Of a stretch of DNA of 64,000 nt, positions 35,295 through 44,243 are shown piece by piece. A program made the translations under genes and the position numbers. A model generated the notes under the pieces. That model was not told the origin of the DNA, did not search any database, and saw only the letters and a list, made by a program, of their open reading frames with translations. How positions within the stretch are numbered: position 1 is the stretch's first letter; each line of letters starts with the position of its first letter. Source of the stretch: Silvibacterium dinghuense (GTDB lineage: Bacteria; Acidobacteriota; Terriglobia; Terriglobales; Acidobacteriaceae); assembly GCF_004123295.1 (NCBI RefSeq), contig NZ_SDMK01000001.1, forward strand, positions 62,001-126,000, given 5' to 3'.

Positions 35295-36425
35295 TTAGTG
35301 GGCCGCGGTTGCCGTAAGTGCCGCGTTGCGGAAGGCAGCTTCGTGCTGTGCAGGCACAACCGCCAGCTCGCCCATGCGCCAGGTATCGACGTACGGCACC
35401 TTGCGGACGATGGTCCACTCCGCGGAGCCGCCGGCAGGCGGGGCGAACTCGACGATGACGGTGTTATCGACATCATTGAGAACGACGTTGCCGTTGGGCA
35501 GGCGGGTGCAGTCTTGAATCCAGCCGCCATCGTAGGGGATGACGCCGGTGCGCTTGAGGTTATCGTCGAGCAGGACCAGTTCCTTGCCGAGGCTGTTGGC
35601 GAGAATCCAGCCGCCGGGAATCTTCTCCAGGCTGTGTGCCCGTGCCAGTCCATCAATGACGACTTCGCCCTTCTGCTCGGATGGCGGCAGGCTGCGGTCG
35701 ATCTGCACGACCACGCCCTGATGGAAAAGCATCGCCAGCACATAGCGCTCATTCTCAGGGTCGCGGATGGTTGCGCAGTTGACATGCGTGCTCTGGTACT
35801 TGGTGTGATAGTAGCGATCGCGGTGCTCGCCGCCGCGTCCGCTCTCGCGGCGCTCGCCGGAGGGTGTCACATCGTAGCCATGCTCGGCGGCCCACCACTC
35901 CCAGATCACATTGCCCTGAAGATCGACTTCGACGACGAGGTCGGTACCGCAGGAGGCGGCCAGCAGACCGCGCTTTGTGCGCTCGAGGCTGTGGAGATCG
36001 TTGAAATAGGGATGCGAGATGCGCTGCAGCAGCTTGCCCGGCTCACGATCGGCGTCGATGCGGAAGATGTTCCCTGCTTCGAAGTCGTTCATGTAAAGAA
36101 TGCCGTCGGCAAAGCAGTAGCCTGCCGGATTACCGAGGAGATTGCCCCAATCCGACTGCCAGATGATTTCCTGCGTGTCCCAGTCATAGACCACGAAGGT
36201 GCCGGGATAGTCGGAGGTGGCATCCATGGTCGGACCGAGCTGATCGGCGGGAAGAAAGCGGTATTCCTCCTTGACCCAGGTGAGAGGCGCCGGCGGAGCG
36301 CTGGCGGTAACAGGGATGGCGTTTGCCACTTTCTGGCCGGGGACTGCGGGCAGCCCACCTTCCAGCTTCCAGCGCGCGCGAAGGCGGGCGTTCTGCGTCG
36401 TGTAGACAGATGCTGCTAAAAGCAT
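35295..36425 (-). CDS. Arylsulfotransferase-type beta-propeller protein, cytoplasmic
   Basis: 376 residues, no clear signal peptide. Repeated propeller blades such as GGWILANSLGKELVLLD and DCTRLPNGNVVLND resemble the ASST_2 group. Conserved-looking histidines occur in NDLHSLERT, QSTHVNCAT and RAHSLEKI, the second like the HxN segment of AssT. The active His of AssT (next to the last blade) is not obvious, so enzyme activity is uncertain. It converges on the ASST lipoprotein gene, which may be a distant paralogue. Function unknown; alternatives are an NHL-type binding propeller. Confidence 0.6.
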   Translation of the reverse strand: MLLAASVYTTQNARLRARWKLEGGLPAVPGQKVANAIPVTASAPPAPLTWVKEEYRFLPADQLGPTMDATSDYPGTFVVYDWDTQEIIWQSDWGNLLGNPAGYCFADGILYMNDFEAGNIFRIDADREPGKLLQRISHPYFNDLHSLERTKRGLLAASCGTDLVVEVDLQGNVIWEWWAAEHGYDVTPSGERRESGRGGEHRDRYYHTKYQSTHVNCATIRDPENERYVLAMLFHQGVVVQIDRSLPPSEQKGEVVIDGLARAHSLEKIPGGWILANSLGKELVLLDDNLKRTGVIPYDGGWIQDCTRLPNGNVVLNDVDNTVIVEFAPPAGGSAEWTIVRKVPYVDTWRMGELAVVPAQHEAAFRNAALTATAAH

Positions 36426-36588
36426 GGAATCAGGCTACAGGATGACGCTACTTTCCGCTAAGGAACAAAGGGCGAAAAGTAAACCATGCCGCTGCGTTAT
36501 AGAAGGTGCAACTTTTCCCTTCCATATTTCGTCTGGCTTTCCGGGTGGCCTGTAAGCCTTTCGGCTCCGAAAGCCATCACAGTACGAT

Positions 36589-37488
36589 GTGCACCCATTG
36601 ATCGACCTTCACTCGCATACGGATTTTTCGGACGGAACCTTCGCTCCCGCGGCTCTGGTACAACATGCGGCGGAGAGCGGAATCACCCTGCTCGCAGTTA
36701 CCGACCACGACACGGTCGACAGCTACCTCCCTGCGCTCGAAGAGGCGCAACGGCTGGGGATACAGCTGCTCTGCGGTGTGGAACTGAGTACGCATGCCGA
36801 ACCAAGCGAACGCTCGGTACACCTTCTCGGGTATTTCTCTACCCTGCCGCCGCAATCCTTTTGCAACTGGCTTCGGAAATTGCAGGAAGGCCGGCGCGAG
36901 CGCAATATCGAGCTCCTTGCCAGGCTGCGGTCCCTGGGGCTGGAGCTGACGTGGGACGAAGTGCAGCGCCTGGCACAGCGACAGGTCGGCCGGCCGCACT
37001 TTGCGCAGGCACTGGTAGCACGCGGCTATGTTTCCTCGCTCCGCGAAGCCTTCGACCGCTACCTCGGCGAAGGAGCAGCAGCATGGGTGGAGCGGGACGA
37101 ACCGCCGCTCACGGAGACGCTGGCCGCGCTGAGAGAAGCAGAAGGGGTGAGCTCTCTCGCACATCCGGTGCGCATAGCAAACGATGCAGAGGCACTCGGA
37201 GAATTCATTGCCCAGTACGCTACGCTCGGACTCGATGCTGTGGAGTGCTTTCACCCGGAAATCTCACCGGAGCTCAGCCAGTACCTGGTACAGACGGCAT
37301 CGGAACTTGGATTGGGAATCACCGGAGGGTCGGACTTTCACGGTGCGAATAAGCCGGGGATTGCGATCGGGACGGGAAAAAATCAAAGCCTGTGCGTGCC
37401 CAAGGCGGTGGAAGAGTGGATCATCGCAAAACTGGGCGCAGTTGCGGCAAAAGATGAGCGGTGTCGAAGCTCACGGAATGAAGGGTAG
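36589..37488 (+). CDS. PHP-domain phosphoesterase (TrpH/RNase AM-like)
   Basis: 299 residues. LIDLHSHTDFSDGT, VTDHDTVDSY, CGVELS, HLLGYF, AHPVR and GSDFHG are the successive metal-binding motifs of the PHP family, arranged as in E. coli YciV/TrpH (RNase AM, a 5'-3' exonuclease that acts on short oligonucleotides and 3',5'-bisphosphate nucleotides). The latter activity matters because the next gene makes PAPS, whose use leaves 3',5'-bisphosphoadenosine (PAP). GTG 36589 is the only start before the first motif. It overlaps the next gene by 11 bases. Confidence 0.86.
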   Translation: MHPLIDLHSHTDFSDGTFAPAALVQHAAESGITLLAVTDHDTVDSYLPALEEAQRLGIQLLCGVELSTHAEPSERSVHLLGYFSTLPPQSFCNWLRKLQEGRRERNIELLARLRSLGLELTWDEVQRLAQRQVGRPHFAQALVARGYVSSLREAFDRYLGEGAAAWVERDEPPLTETLAALREAEGVSSLAHPVRIANDAEALGEFIAQYATLGLDAVECFHPEISPELSQYLVQTASELGLGITGGSDFHGANKPGIAIGTGKNQSLCVPKAVEEWIIAKLGAVAAKDERCRSSRNEG

Positions 37489-39037
37489 GGGAAATTTGAC
37501 GCATATCGATCAGCAGAACGACATACGCGATGCCGTCTCCCGGAATGAGCGAAGAGCAGCATTCCTGGATGAGGCATCGAACCTCCCCTCGCTGCAGTTA
37601 TCCGATGAAACCATGGCATGGTTCGAACTGCTGGCCGGCGGCGCACTCGCTCCGCTGAGCCGCTTCATGGGCAGCGCTGACGCAACAAGCGTAGAGCGGG
37701 AGATGCGGCTGGCGAACGGCACGTTCTTCCCTGTTCCTGTGATTCTTCCGGTGAACGACGCCGCAACCTACCGTACAGGCCAGCGCGTGGCCCTGCGCAG
37801 CCGGCAGAATCATCTGCTCGCGCTGTTCACCATCGAGGAGGTGTTTGAATATACCGCCGGCGGACACAGCACCTGGGCCATCAGCGGTCCCATGGACGTG
37901 CTGCAGGCACCGTTTTCCCTCCTGTTCCCGCACCTGAGAGAATCTCCCGCCAAGCTGCGCTCCGGGCTCCATAGCCTGGACAGCGAACGCGTGCTGGTAG
38001 CAGACGAATGGAATCCGCTGGATGGAGCGCAGACCTCGTGGCTGCGCAAGATGGCCGCGTCTCTCGATGGACGCCTGCTGATCAACCTGATGATGTCCCA
38101 GGAACGGCTAGACGATTTCGAATTGTTCCAGAGACTGCGCCGATGTGAGTCCGAGTATCACGAGATGCTGGGTCCCCGGGCGTTTCTGAACCTTGTCAGC
38201 GTGCCGAAAATGCAGCCGGGAGCGCGATGTCTTCTTCTCCGCGCACTGATTCATCGTAACTATGGTGCGGATGTATATCTGCTCACAGCCGATGCGATGA
38301 CAGGCTTCTCAGGCGAAGAGTTTGCGCAGTGGGAAGCAGGGATCGAAGCACTCGGCCTCACTACCCTCTCTCCCGAAACACGCTGGGGAGCATCGAACGC
38401 GAGCAGACGGACCCTGGCTTCGCTGAGCACGCGCGAGGCCGAGCGCGGCTTCTGTCTCTGGTTTACAGGACTCCCCGGAGCAGGAAAATCGACGATTGCA
38501 GAGCAGGTCGTGGTGCGGTTGATGGAGAACAATCGCAGAGTCACGCTGCTTGACGGCGACGTGGTGCGGACGCATCTCTCAAAAGGCCTGGGCTTCTCGC
38601 GCGCGGACCGCGACACGAACGTACAGCGAATCGGGTTTGTAGCCGCCGAGATCGTGCGGCATGGCGGCGTGGCAGTATGCGCCGCAGTAAGCCCCTATGG
38701 CGAGTCGCGCGACCGGGTGCGGGAGATGATGAAGCCCGGAGCCTTTGTCGAAATCTTTGTCGACACACCGGTTTCCATCTGCGAACAGCGCGACGTAAAG
38801 GGCTTCTACACCAAGGCACGCAAGGGAACGATGAGCTCGTTTACCGGCGTGGACGATCCCTACGAGGCTCCAGAACACGCAGAGATTGTGCTGAAAACGA
38901 ATCAGGCAACGCCGGCCGAAGAGGCTGAAAAGGTGATGCGCTATCTCCTCTCGCATGGGCACCTGGAAATTCCTGAGACCAAGGAAGAGAAGGACCCTGC
39001 CCCACGAAAAAAACGGCTGACCGGACAAACGGTCTGA
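37478..39037 (+). CDS. cysC: APS kinase fused to a decayed ATP-sulfurylase-like domain
   Basis: 519 residues. The C-terminal part (about 326-505) is adenylylsulfate kinase: P-loop GLPGAGKST (331-339), DGDVVRTHLSKGLGFSRADRD, and FYTKARKG. It would phosphorylate APS to PAPS. The N-terminal 310 residues have the PUA-like and catalytic folds of ATP sulfurylase, but where functional enzymes have QTRNPLHRAH this one has DEWNPLDGAQ (about 176-185): the Gln, Arg and both His are gone and only Asn-Pro remains. Sulfurylase activity is therefore unlikely. ATG 37478 overlaps the PHP gene; TTG 37496 is an alternative with a better ribosome site. Confidence 0.85.
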   Translation: MKGRGNLTHIDQQNDIRDAVSRNERRAAFLDEASNLPSLQLSDETMAWFELLAGGALAPLSRFMGSADATSVEREMRLANGTFFPVPVILPVNDAATYRTGQRVALRSRQNHLLALFTIEEVFEYTAGGHSTWAISGPMDVLQAPFSLLFPHLRESPAKLRSGLHSLDSERVLVADEWNPLDGAQTSWLRKMAASLDGRLLINLMMSQERLDDFELFQRLRRCESEYHEMLGPRAFLNLVSVPKMQPGARCLLLRALIHRNYGADVYLLTADAMTGFSGEEFAQWEAGIEALGLTTLSPETRWGASNASRRTLASLSTREAERGFCLWFTGLPGAGKSTIAEQVVVRLMENNRRVTLLDGDVVRTHLSKGLGFSRADRDTNVQRIGFVAAEIVRHGGVAVCAAVSPYGESRDRVREMMKPGAFVEIFVDTPVSICEQRDVKGFYTKARKGTMSSFTGVDDPYEAPEHAEIVLKTNQATPAEEAEKVMRYLLSHGHLEIPETKEEKDPAPRKKRLTGQTV

Positions 39038-39054
39038 ACAGAATCTAGGCGACC

Positions 39055-39097
39055 AAAAGCAGCAAAGCCCGCATCCTGTGCGGGCTTTGCTGCTTTT
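39055..39097. terminator. Bidirectional rho-independent terminator
   Basis: AAAAGCAGCAAAGCCCGCA-tcc-TGTGCGGGCTTTGCTGCTTTT: a near-perfect 19-bp stem with flanking A and T runs between the convergent cysC-like and ABC ATPase genes. Confidence 0.95.
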
Positions 39098-39102
39098 GAT
39101 CG

Positions 39103-39885
39103 CTACCAGTGATGAAAATATCCGTCGCGCTCCACCAGCGTGACATCGACACCGAAAAGATTGCGCAGTCGCTCTTCGGTGAGAAGATCCTGCTTGGTAC
39201 CGTCGGCGAAGATGCGTCCATCCCGCATCATGATGACCCTGTTCACTTCAGGCAGGATATCGGCCAGGTGATGCGTGACCATGATGATACCCGTGCCCTG
39301 CTGGACAACCAGGCGCAGGGCCTCGCGAAGCTCGCGCTGCGCGGAGATATCGAGTGCATTGGACGGCTCGTCGAGCAGCAGGGTTCCCGGCTCATGGACA
39401 AGGGCGCGGGCAATCATGATGCGTCGCTGCTGGCCCGCAGACATCTCGCCGACAAGCTTCTCGCGAAGATAGCCCGCACCCATCAGATCGAGCGCGGCTT
39501 CGGCCTTGTCCCACATCTCGGGAAGCACCGTGAGATTGGGCCAGAGCGAAGAGGCGGAGAAGAAGCCCGCTACGACAGCTTCAAGACCGGAAGTCACAGC
39601 CGTACGCTCGCCCGGCAGATGCGCTTCCACCACGCCGAGGTGTGTACGAAGCTGCGAGACATCCCAGCGGCTGCGCCCCAGGAGCTCGACCTTTGTCTCC
39701 GGATCGGCAATCGGGTAGCACTCGCGGGTGATGGTCTTGATGAGCGTGGATTTGCCACAGCCGTTCGGCCCGAGGATGGCAACATGCTCGCCTTCATGGA
39801 TGGTGAGGCTCACATCGTGCAGGACCACATTCTCACCGCGTGCCACGTTGACATGCTGCATCTCGAGAAACGTTGAAGTCTTCAA
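39103..39885 (-). CDS. Stand-alone ABC transporter ATPase
   Basis: 260 residues. Walker A GPNGCGKSTL, signature MSAGQQRRI, Walker B LLLDEPSNALD, and switch His in MVTHHLADI are all intact. The spacing between Walker A and the signature and the C-terminal GRIFADGTKQDLL resemble ModF/YlmA-type ATPases of iron or molybdate transport, but no permease or binding protein is adjacent, so the partner is unknown. The frame opens with TTG 39885; ATG 39861 would be eight residues shorter. Divergent from argJ. Confidence 0.87.
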   Translation of the reverse strand: MKTSTFLEMQHVNVARGENVVLHDVSLTIHEGEHVAILGPNGCGKSTLIKTITRECYPIADPETKVELLGRSRWDVSQLRTHLGVVEAHLPGERTAVTSGLEAVVAGFFSASSLWPNLTVLPEMWDKAEAALDLMGAGYLREKLVGEMSAGQQRRIMIARALVHEPGTLLLDEPSNALDISAQRELREALRLVVQQGTGIIMVTHHLADILPEVNRVIMMRDGRIFADGTKQDLLTEERLRNLFGVDVTLVERDGYFHHW

Positions 39886-40023
39886 CCGCCTGTCCTTTCA
39901 TTCCAGTGCCGCCCCATACGGAGAAGACCGCGAGGGTTCGGGCTATGAGCAAAGGCCGGGGCAGACCTTTGGCTCTCCTTCATCTTTAGCTCCCCTTTAG
40001 AGTTGATAAAGTAAAACCAGACC

Positions 40024-41244
40024 ATGATTCAAACATCGCTCGTCCCCGCCGGTGCGCTGCCGGGCGGGTTCCGTTTTTCCGCAGTCACCGCAGGGCTCAA
40101 GCCGAGCGGCAAGCCGGACTTTGCCGTTGCTGTTGCGGATGAGGCTGCAAGCGCAGCCGCCATGTTCACCGGAAACAAGGTAAAGGCTGCTCCGCTGCAG
40201 GTCGGCTCAAAGCACCTCGAACACAGTGGCGGAAAGATCCGCGTGGTAGCTGTGAACGCGGGTAATGCCAACTGCGCGACCGGTAAAGCTGGCCTGCGGG
40301 CTGCCGAAGCGGTCTGCACCGCTGCGGCAAAGACCTTCGGCACGACTGAGAATGAGGTCTTCCCCTCTTCCACCGGTATTATCGGTGTACCGCTGCCCTA
40401 TGAGAAGTTAATCGCGACTCTGCCGGAAGTAGAGCGAACGCTCGCGGCTACGCCGGAGGCCTTCTCCTCCTTTGCGACGGCGATCCTGACAACGGACACA
40501 CGGCCAAAGGTGGCCCAGGCCACGATCCACGTGGACGGACGCGAGGTGCGCATCCTTGGCGCGGCCAAGGGCGCGGGCATGATCCATCCGCAACTGGTGC
40601 CGCACGCGACGATGCTGGTGTATCTCTTCACCGATGCGGCGGTTGCGCCGGCAGCGCTGAAGGCGCTGCTCGAGGGATCGGTGGAGCTGAGCTTCAACCG
40701 CATCTCGATCGATGGCGACACCTCCACCAACGACACCGTGCTGCTGCTGGCCTCCAGCGTGAGCGGCGCGAGCGTGGACGAGCACCACGAGGGATTCCGC
40801 TCGGCACTGCGCGAAATCTGCACGTCGCTTGCCAAACAAATTGTGGATGATGGCGAAGGCGTAACGCATGTCGTCGAGCTGCAGATAAACGGCGGAGCCA
40901 GCGATGCCGACGCCTTGCGCGTGGCCAAGGCGATTGCACATTCTCCGCTGAACAAGACCGCGTGGGCGGGCAGCGATCCGAACTGGGGAAGGCTCATGGC
41001 CGCAGCAGGTTACTCCGGCGCGGAGCTCGACCCGGCACGGATAAACATCTGGCTCGGCGAGCAGAAGATCTGCGAAAACGGTGGCCGTGTTGCCGATTTC
41101 GATAAGAGCAGAGCCCATCAGTACCTCACGCAACGGAATGTGACGATTCGTCTGGATCTCGGCCTCGGCTCGGGCAGCTGTGTTTTCTGGACGACCGATC
41201 TGACGACGGAATACGTGCACATTAACGCAGATTATTCGACCTAA
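40024..41244 (+). CDS. argJ: Glutamate N-acetyltransferase / amino-acid acetyltransferase
   Basis: 406 residues. ArgJ precursors cleave themselves before a Thr; here the site reads PHATMLVY inside KGAGMIHPQLVPH, giving alpha and beta chains. AGNANCATG and FPSSTGIIG are the oxyanion and substrate segments, and the C-terminus YVHINADYST is the usual one. It transfers acetyl from N-acetylornithine to glutamate, recycling the group, and may also use acetyl-CoA. It is 20 kb from the other arg genes, no ARG-box-like sequence was noticed upstream, and no good ribosome-binding site is visible. With the short argA at 19576, the strain has two acetyl-glutamate routes. Confidence 0.95.
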   Translation: MIQTSLVPAGALPGGFRFSAVTAGLKPSGKPDFAVAVADEAASAAAMFTGNKVKAAPLQVGSKHLEHSGGKIRVVAVNAGNANCATGKAGLRAAEAVCTAAAKTFGTTENEVFPSSTGIIGVPLPYEKLIATLPEVERTLAATPEAFSSFATAILTTDTRPKVAQATIHVDGREVRILGAAKGAGMIHPQLVPHATMLVYLFTDAAVAPAALKALLEGSVELSFNRISIDGDTSTNDTVLLLASSVSGASVDEHHEGFRSALREICTSLAKQIVDDGEGVTHVVELQINGGASDADALRVAKAIAHSPLNKTAWAGSDPNWGRLMAAAGYSGAELDPARINIWLGEQKICENGGRVADFDKSRAHQYLTQRNVTIRLDLGLGSGSCVFWTTDLTTEYVHINADYST

Positions 41245-41262
41245 AAACGCGACCGATAGACC

Positions 41263-41326
41263 GCGCGAAAGTGCATCAAAATGTGTGCAGGTTGCTAGAC
41301 CCCGCATAAACACTGCACTTTCGCGC
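41263..41326. repeat. Long stem-loop downstream of argJ
   Basis: GCGCGAAAGTGCA (41263-41275) and TGCACTTTCGCGC (41314-41326) are perfect 13-bp arms separated by 38 bases, 18 bp after the argJ stop. No T-run follows. It could be a processing or pausing hairpin, or a pair of protein sites. Not seen elsewhere in the window. Confidence 0.65.
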
Positions 41327-41459
41327 TATTTTCCCCGGTCTTGCACAGGCTTTTTCACATTTCTGTTGAAATCCTTTCGCCTCCGCGTGGGAAAGTTTGC
41401 GCGCGCCGGCGAAAAAACTTCCGCTACAATCGCACAGACGAGGCACCTGTCCGCACCCC

Positions 41460-42251
41460 ATGTCATCATCCAGGCAGAAATCTGCAGCGGCGATTGCCGG
41501 CAAGAACGGGCATTCGCTGATCAGCGACGAAAAGTTCCGCGCGTTGTACGATGCGCTTCTCGAAGGCCAGCTGCTGCATGAACAGCTGCGCACGCAGGGG
41601 CTGAGAAACGACTCCCTGCATCGCGAGGCCGGTCCAGCTGCGCTGGTACTCGACTTGCGTAAAGAAGACACGCTGCTGATGCCCTCTCCGGTGCACTTCG
41701 CACATCGGCTCAAGGGTACGAAGCTCCCTGCGCTGCTGCAGCAAGATACAACCGCAAGCAATGCGGAAGACAGGCTCGCCGATGCGATCCGCGCGGCAGT
41801 CCTGCACCAGGTGCGCGGAGACAATGGGATCGTGCTCGTCTTCTTCGAGCTCGATCAGGCAGAGAGCCTCGCGCGCTTCCATGCCCTGTTCACCGCCGCA
41901 GTCGGTGGACGTTTGCCGATCGTCTTCGTGCTGGAAAGCCCGGCTGGGTTTGCGGATTCCGCAGCCTTCCGTGAAGCGCATCGCGAGATGGCCTACATCA
42001 CGGTGGATGCACATGACCTGGTCGCGGTGTATCGCGTGGCGCAGGAGTCGATCGTGCGGGTGCGTGAATCCGCGACACCGGCGCTTATCGAACTGGTCAC
42101 CGTCGAAGGCCTCTCCGACCCGGCAGAGAAGTTCCATATCTATCTGCAACGCAAGGGATTGCCTGCCAGCCGCTGGAAGATGACAGCAAAGAGAAGATTT
42201 GAAAAGGAATGGCACTCTGCTTGTCTTCCCCAAGGCAATCCTCTAGCCTGA
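41460..42251 (+). CDS. Pyruvate dehydrogenase E1-alpha-like protein lacking the ThDP motif
   Basis: 263 residues. FRALYDALLEGQLLHEQLRTQG matches the first helix of E1-alpha subunits, LPIVFVLESPAGF matches the PVVFVxENN strand, VDAHDLVAVYRVAQESIVRVR matches the DVxAVYxAxxxA segment, and FHIYLQRKGL the C-terminal helix. The central GDGxxNxG thiamine-diphosphate site is missing: the region reads GDNGIVLVFFELDQAESLARF. The protein is also about 80-100 residues shorter than E1-alpha. It is probably a non-catalytic homologue or a regulator. ATG 41460 is the likely start; there is no strong ribosome site. No E1-beta or E2 gene is near. Confidence 0.6.
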   Translation: MSSSRQKSAAAIAGKNGHSLISDEKFRALYDALLEGQLLHEQLRTQGLRNDSLHREAGPAALVLDLRKEDTLLMPSPVHFAHRLKGTKLPALLQQDTTASNAEDRLADAIRAAVLHQVRGDNGIVLVFFELDQAESLARFHALFTAAVGGRLPIVFVLESPAGFADSAAFREAHREMAYITVDAHDLVAVYRVAQESIVRVRESATPALIELVTVEGLSDPAEKFHIYLQRKGLPASRWKMTAKRRFEKEWHSACLPQGNPLA

Positions 42252-42324
42252 GGGCTGGGCTTCGTCACCTGCAGGTTTCACAGTCGTGCATCGAAACGGC
42301 TACCCCCAATCGTTCGAGGTGTAA

Positions 42325-44082
42325 TTGAGAGTATTTCTGTCATCAGGCCTGCTCCTCCTGCTGGGCATCCCCGTTTCCTCCGCAGCCGCGCAGACGACCG
42401 ATACCGCGACTGCCTCAGCATCTACACCGCAGGGTGTGCCCTCCAACTATCAACCAGCCATGCCGGTCACCTATATCAGCTCACTGGGCTCAACCTATGT
42501 GCCCATGGACAGCTGGATTTATCCGGCGCTGGACCGGCTGCATGGAATGGGCTACCTGGACACGGCTTATCTTGGCATGCGGCCGTGGACCCGGCTGAGC
42601 ATCGCGCACATGCTGCAGGAGACGAGCAACAAGATCGATTCGCATCCGGACGATGAGGCAGCACTGGAGATCTTTCTGGCTCTGCGCAAGGAGTTCGAAG
42701 CGGACGAAGAAGGCGGGAACGGCCAGCGTGTCGCGCATATGGAGCTCGAGAGCACCTATACGGACTTCCGCGGCATTGCCGGAACCCCGTTGCGTGACAG
42801 CTTCAACCTCGGACAGACCATCGTGAACGATTACGGGCGTCCATACCAGGAAGGCTTCAACAACTACAGTGGCTTCAGCGCACGGGCCGAGGCAGGACGC
42901 TTCTCACTCTACTTCCGCGGCGAGTATCAGCATGCACCCGGTGCCGCGGGATATTCGCAGGCACTGGCGGAGTACCTCTCCGAGCGTGCCACTGTCCCCT
43001 TCGCAACCAACCCCGTTCAGGACACGATCCCCGAAGGACCGATTGCCGAAGCGAATCCATTTCGCGTGATGGAAGCGTCTCTCTCCTATCACCTGCTGGG
43101 ACATGAAATCTCGTTTGGCAAGAACGACCACTGGCTAAGCCCCGCCAGCGGCGGCGCAATGTCGTGGAGCACCAACGCCGAAAACATCTACACCTTCGAT
43201 ATCAACCGCGTGGAGCCACTGCGTATTCCTGGACTCTCGCGGATCACAGGTCCGTTCCGCTATGAGTTCTTTGTCGGTAGCCTGAAGGGCCACACGGCCC
43301 CGAATGATCCATGGACGCACATGGAGAAGATCAGCTTCAAGCCAACGAAAAATCTCGAGCTCGGCTTCGAGCGCACGGTGATCTGGGGCGGTAAAGGGCA
43401 CGAACCGATTACCATCCACACATTCCTGAAGAGCTTCTTCAGCGTCCAGAATGTGACGTACCAGGAGAAGTTCTCCCGCGACGACCCAGGCGCGCGCTTC
43501 GGCAGCTTCGACTTCAACTATCGCCTGCCCTTCGTCCGCAACTGGCTCACGCTGTACTCCGATTCGGAAGCGCATGACGATGTGAACCCCATCAGCGCGC
43601 CGCGCCGCTCCGGCATCCGACCGGGACTTTATCTCTCTCATACGCCGGGACTGCCCCAGCTCGATCTGCGCGTGGAGGCAGCGGACACGATGCCGGTCAG
43701 CGATGCCAACTCACCCGGCTTCTTCCTTTACAACGAGAGCGTCCAGAAGCAAGGCACGACAAACAAAGGCTTCATGTTCAGCGACTGGATTGGACGTGGT
43801 GCAAAGGGCGGTCAAGCATGGCTGACCTATCACCTCTCACCGAATGAGAACATTCAGTTCGCCTATCGCAATGCAAAAGTCGACCAGGCATTCATTGCCG
43901 GCGGCACCACGCAGAATCTCTACACCATCTCAGCCGTGAAGCGGGTGATGAAGGACATCGAGATCCGTGGCTCCGTTCAGCACGAAGAGTGGAAGGCCCC
44001 GATCTACAAGACCGGTCAGCAGGGCGACACGACGGTCGAAGCGCAGTTCACCTGGTTTCCGAAGCTGGAAAAGAAGTTCTAA
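42325..44082 (+). CDS. Wzi-like outer-membrane capsule assembly protein
   Basis: 585 residues. After a signal peptide ending near AAAQ (about residue 22) the N-terminal part (SLGSTYVPMDSWIYPALDRLHGMG, then RPWTR) is typical of Acidobacterial Wzi homologues, and the rest alternates hydrophobic and polar residues as a beta-barrel, ending in WFPKLEKKF with a terminal Phe, the usual outer-membrane insertion signal. Wzi binds and organises capsular polysaccharide. No capsule or exopolysaccharide genes are adjacent. TTG 42325 follows GAGGT by 5 bases; no ATG is suitable. Confidence 0.82.
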   Translation: MRVFLSSGLLLLLGIPVSSAAAQTTDTATASASTPQGVPSNYQPAMPVTYISSLGSTYVPMDSWIYPALDRLHGMGYLDTAYLGMRPWTRLSIAHMLQETSNKIDSHPDDEAALEIFLALRKEFEADEEGGNGQRVAHMELESTYTDFRGIAGTPLRDSFNLGQTIVNDYGRPYQEGFNNYSGFSARAEAGRFSLYFRGEYQHAPGAAGYSQALAEYLSERATVPFATNPVQDTIPEGPIAEANPFRVMEASLSYHLLGHEISFGKNDHWLSPASGGAMSWSTNAENIYTFDINRVEPLRIPGLSRITGPFRYEFFVGSLKGHTAPNDPWTHMEKISFKPTKNLELGFERTVIWGGKGHEPITIHTFLKSFFSVQNVTYQEKFSRDDPGARFGSFDFNYRLPFVRNWLTLYSDSEAHDDVNPISAPRRSGIRPGLYLSHTPGLPQLDLRVEAADTMPVSDANSPGFFLYNESVQKQGTTNKGFMFSDWIGRGAKGGQAWLTYHLSPNENIQFAYRNAKVDQAFIAGGTTQNLYTISAVKRVMKDIEIRGSVQHEEWKAPIYKTGQQGDTTVEAQFTWFPKLEKKF

Positions 44083-44096
44083 CCATTGCATGGAGC

Positions 44097-44131
44097 AGAC
44101 GCCTTCGGCACCCGCTCCCTTTGGTCGCGAT
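44097..44131 (+). repeat. Family B repeat, copy B4 (after wzi-like gene)
   Basis: CAGACGCCTTCGGCACCCGC-TCCCTTTGGTCGCGAT, 14 bp after the stop. It is the 3' half of the family B unit; the GCTTCGCGCAGGG half is replaced by ATGGAGCAGAC. Orientation follows the upstream gene. Confidence 0.75.
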
Positions 44132-44146
44132 CTGGCACGCTTCGAA

Positions 44147-44233
44147 CCCATGTCTCAATGGCGAGACATGGGGCACCCGGGGTTTGTGGGAGAAGGATGT
44201 GGGTGCCCCCACCTCTCGTTTTTGAGAGGTGGG
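44147..44233. repeat. Family A hairpins, copies A5a and A5b
   Basis: CCCATGTCTC-aatggc-GAGACATGGG (44147-44172), then GGGCACCCGG and GGGTGCC flanks, then CCCACCTCTC-gttttt-GAGAGGTGGG (44208-44233). Both stems are perfect; relative to other copies the differing bases are compensated on the other arm. They lie between convergent wzi-like and gpmI genes, 16 bp after repeat B4. Confidence 0.85.
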
Positions 44234-44243
44234 TTCGCAGGAT

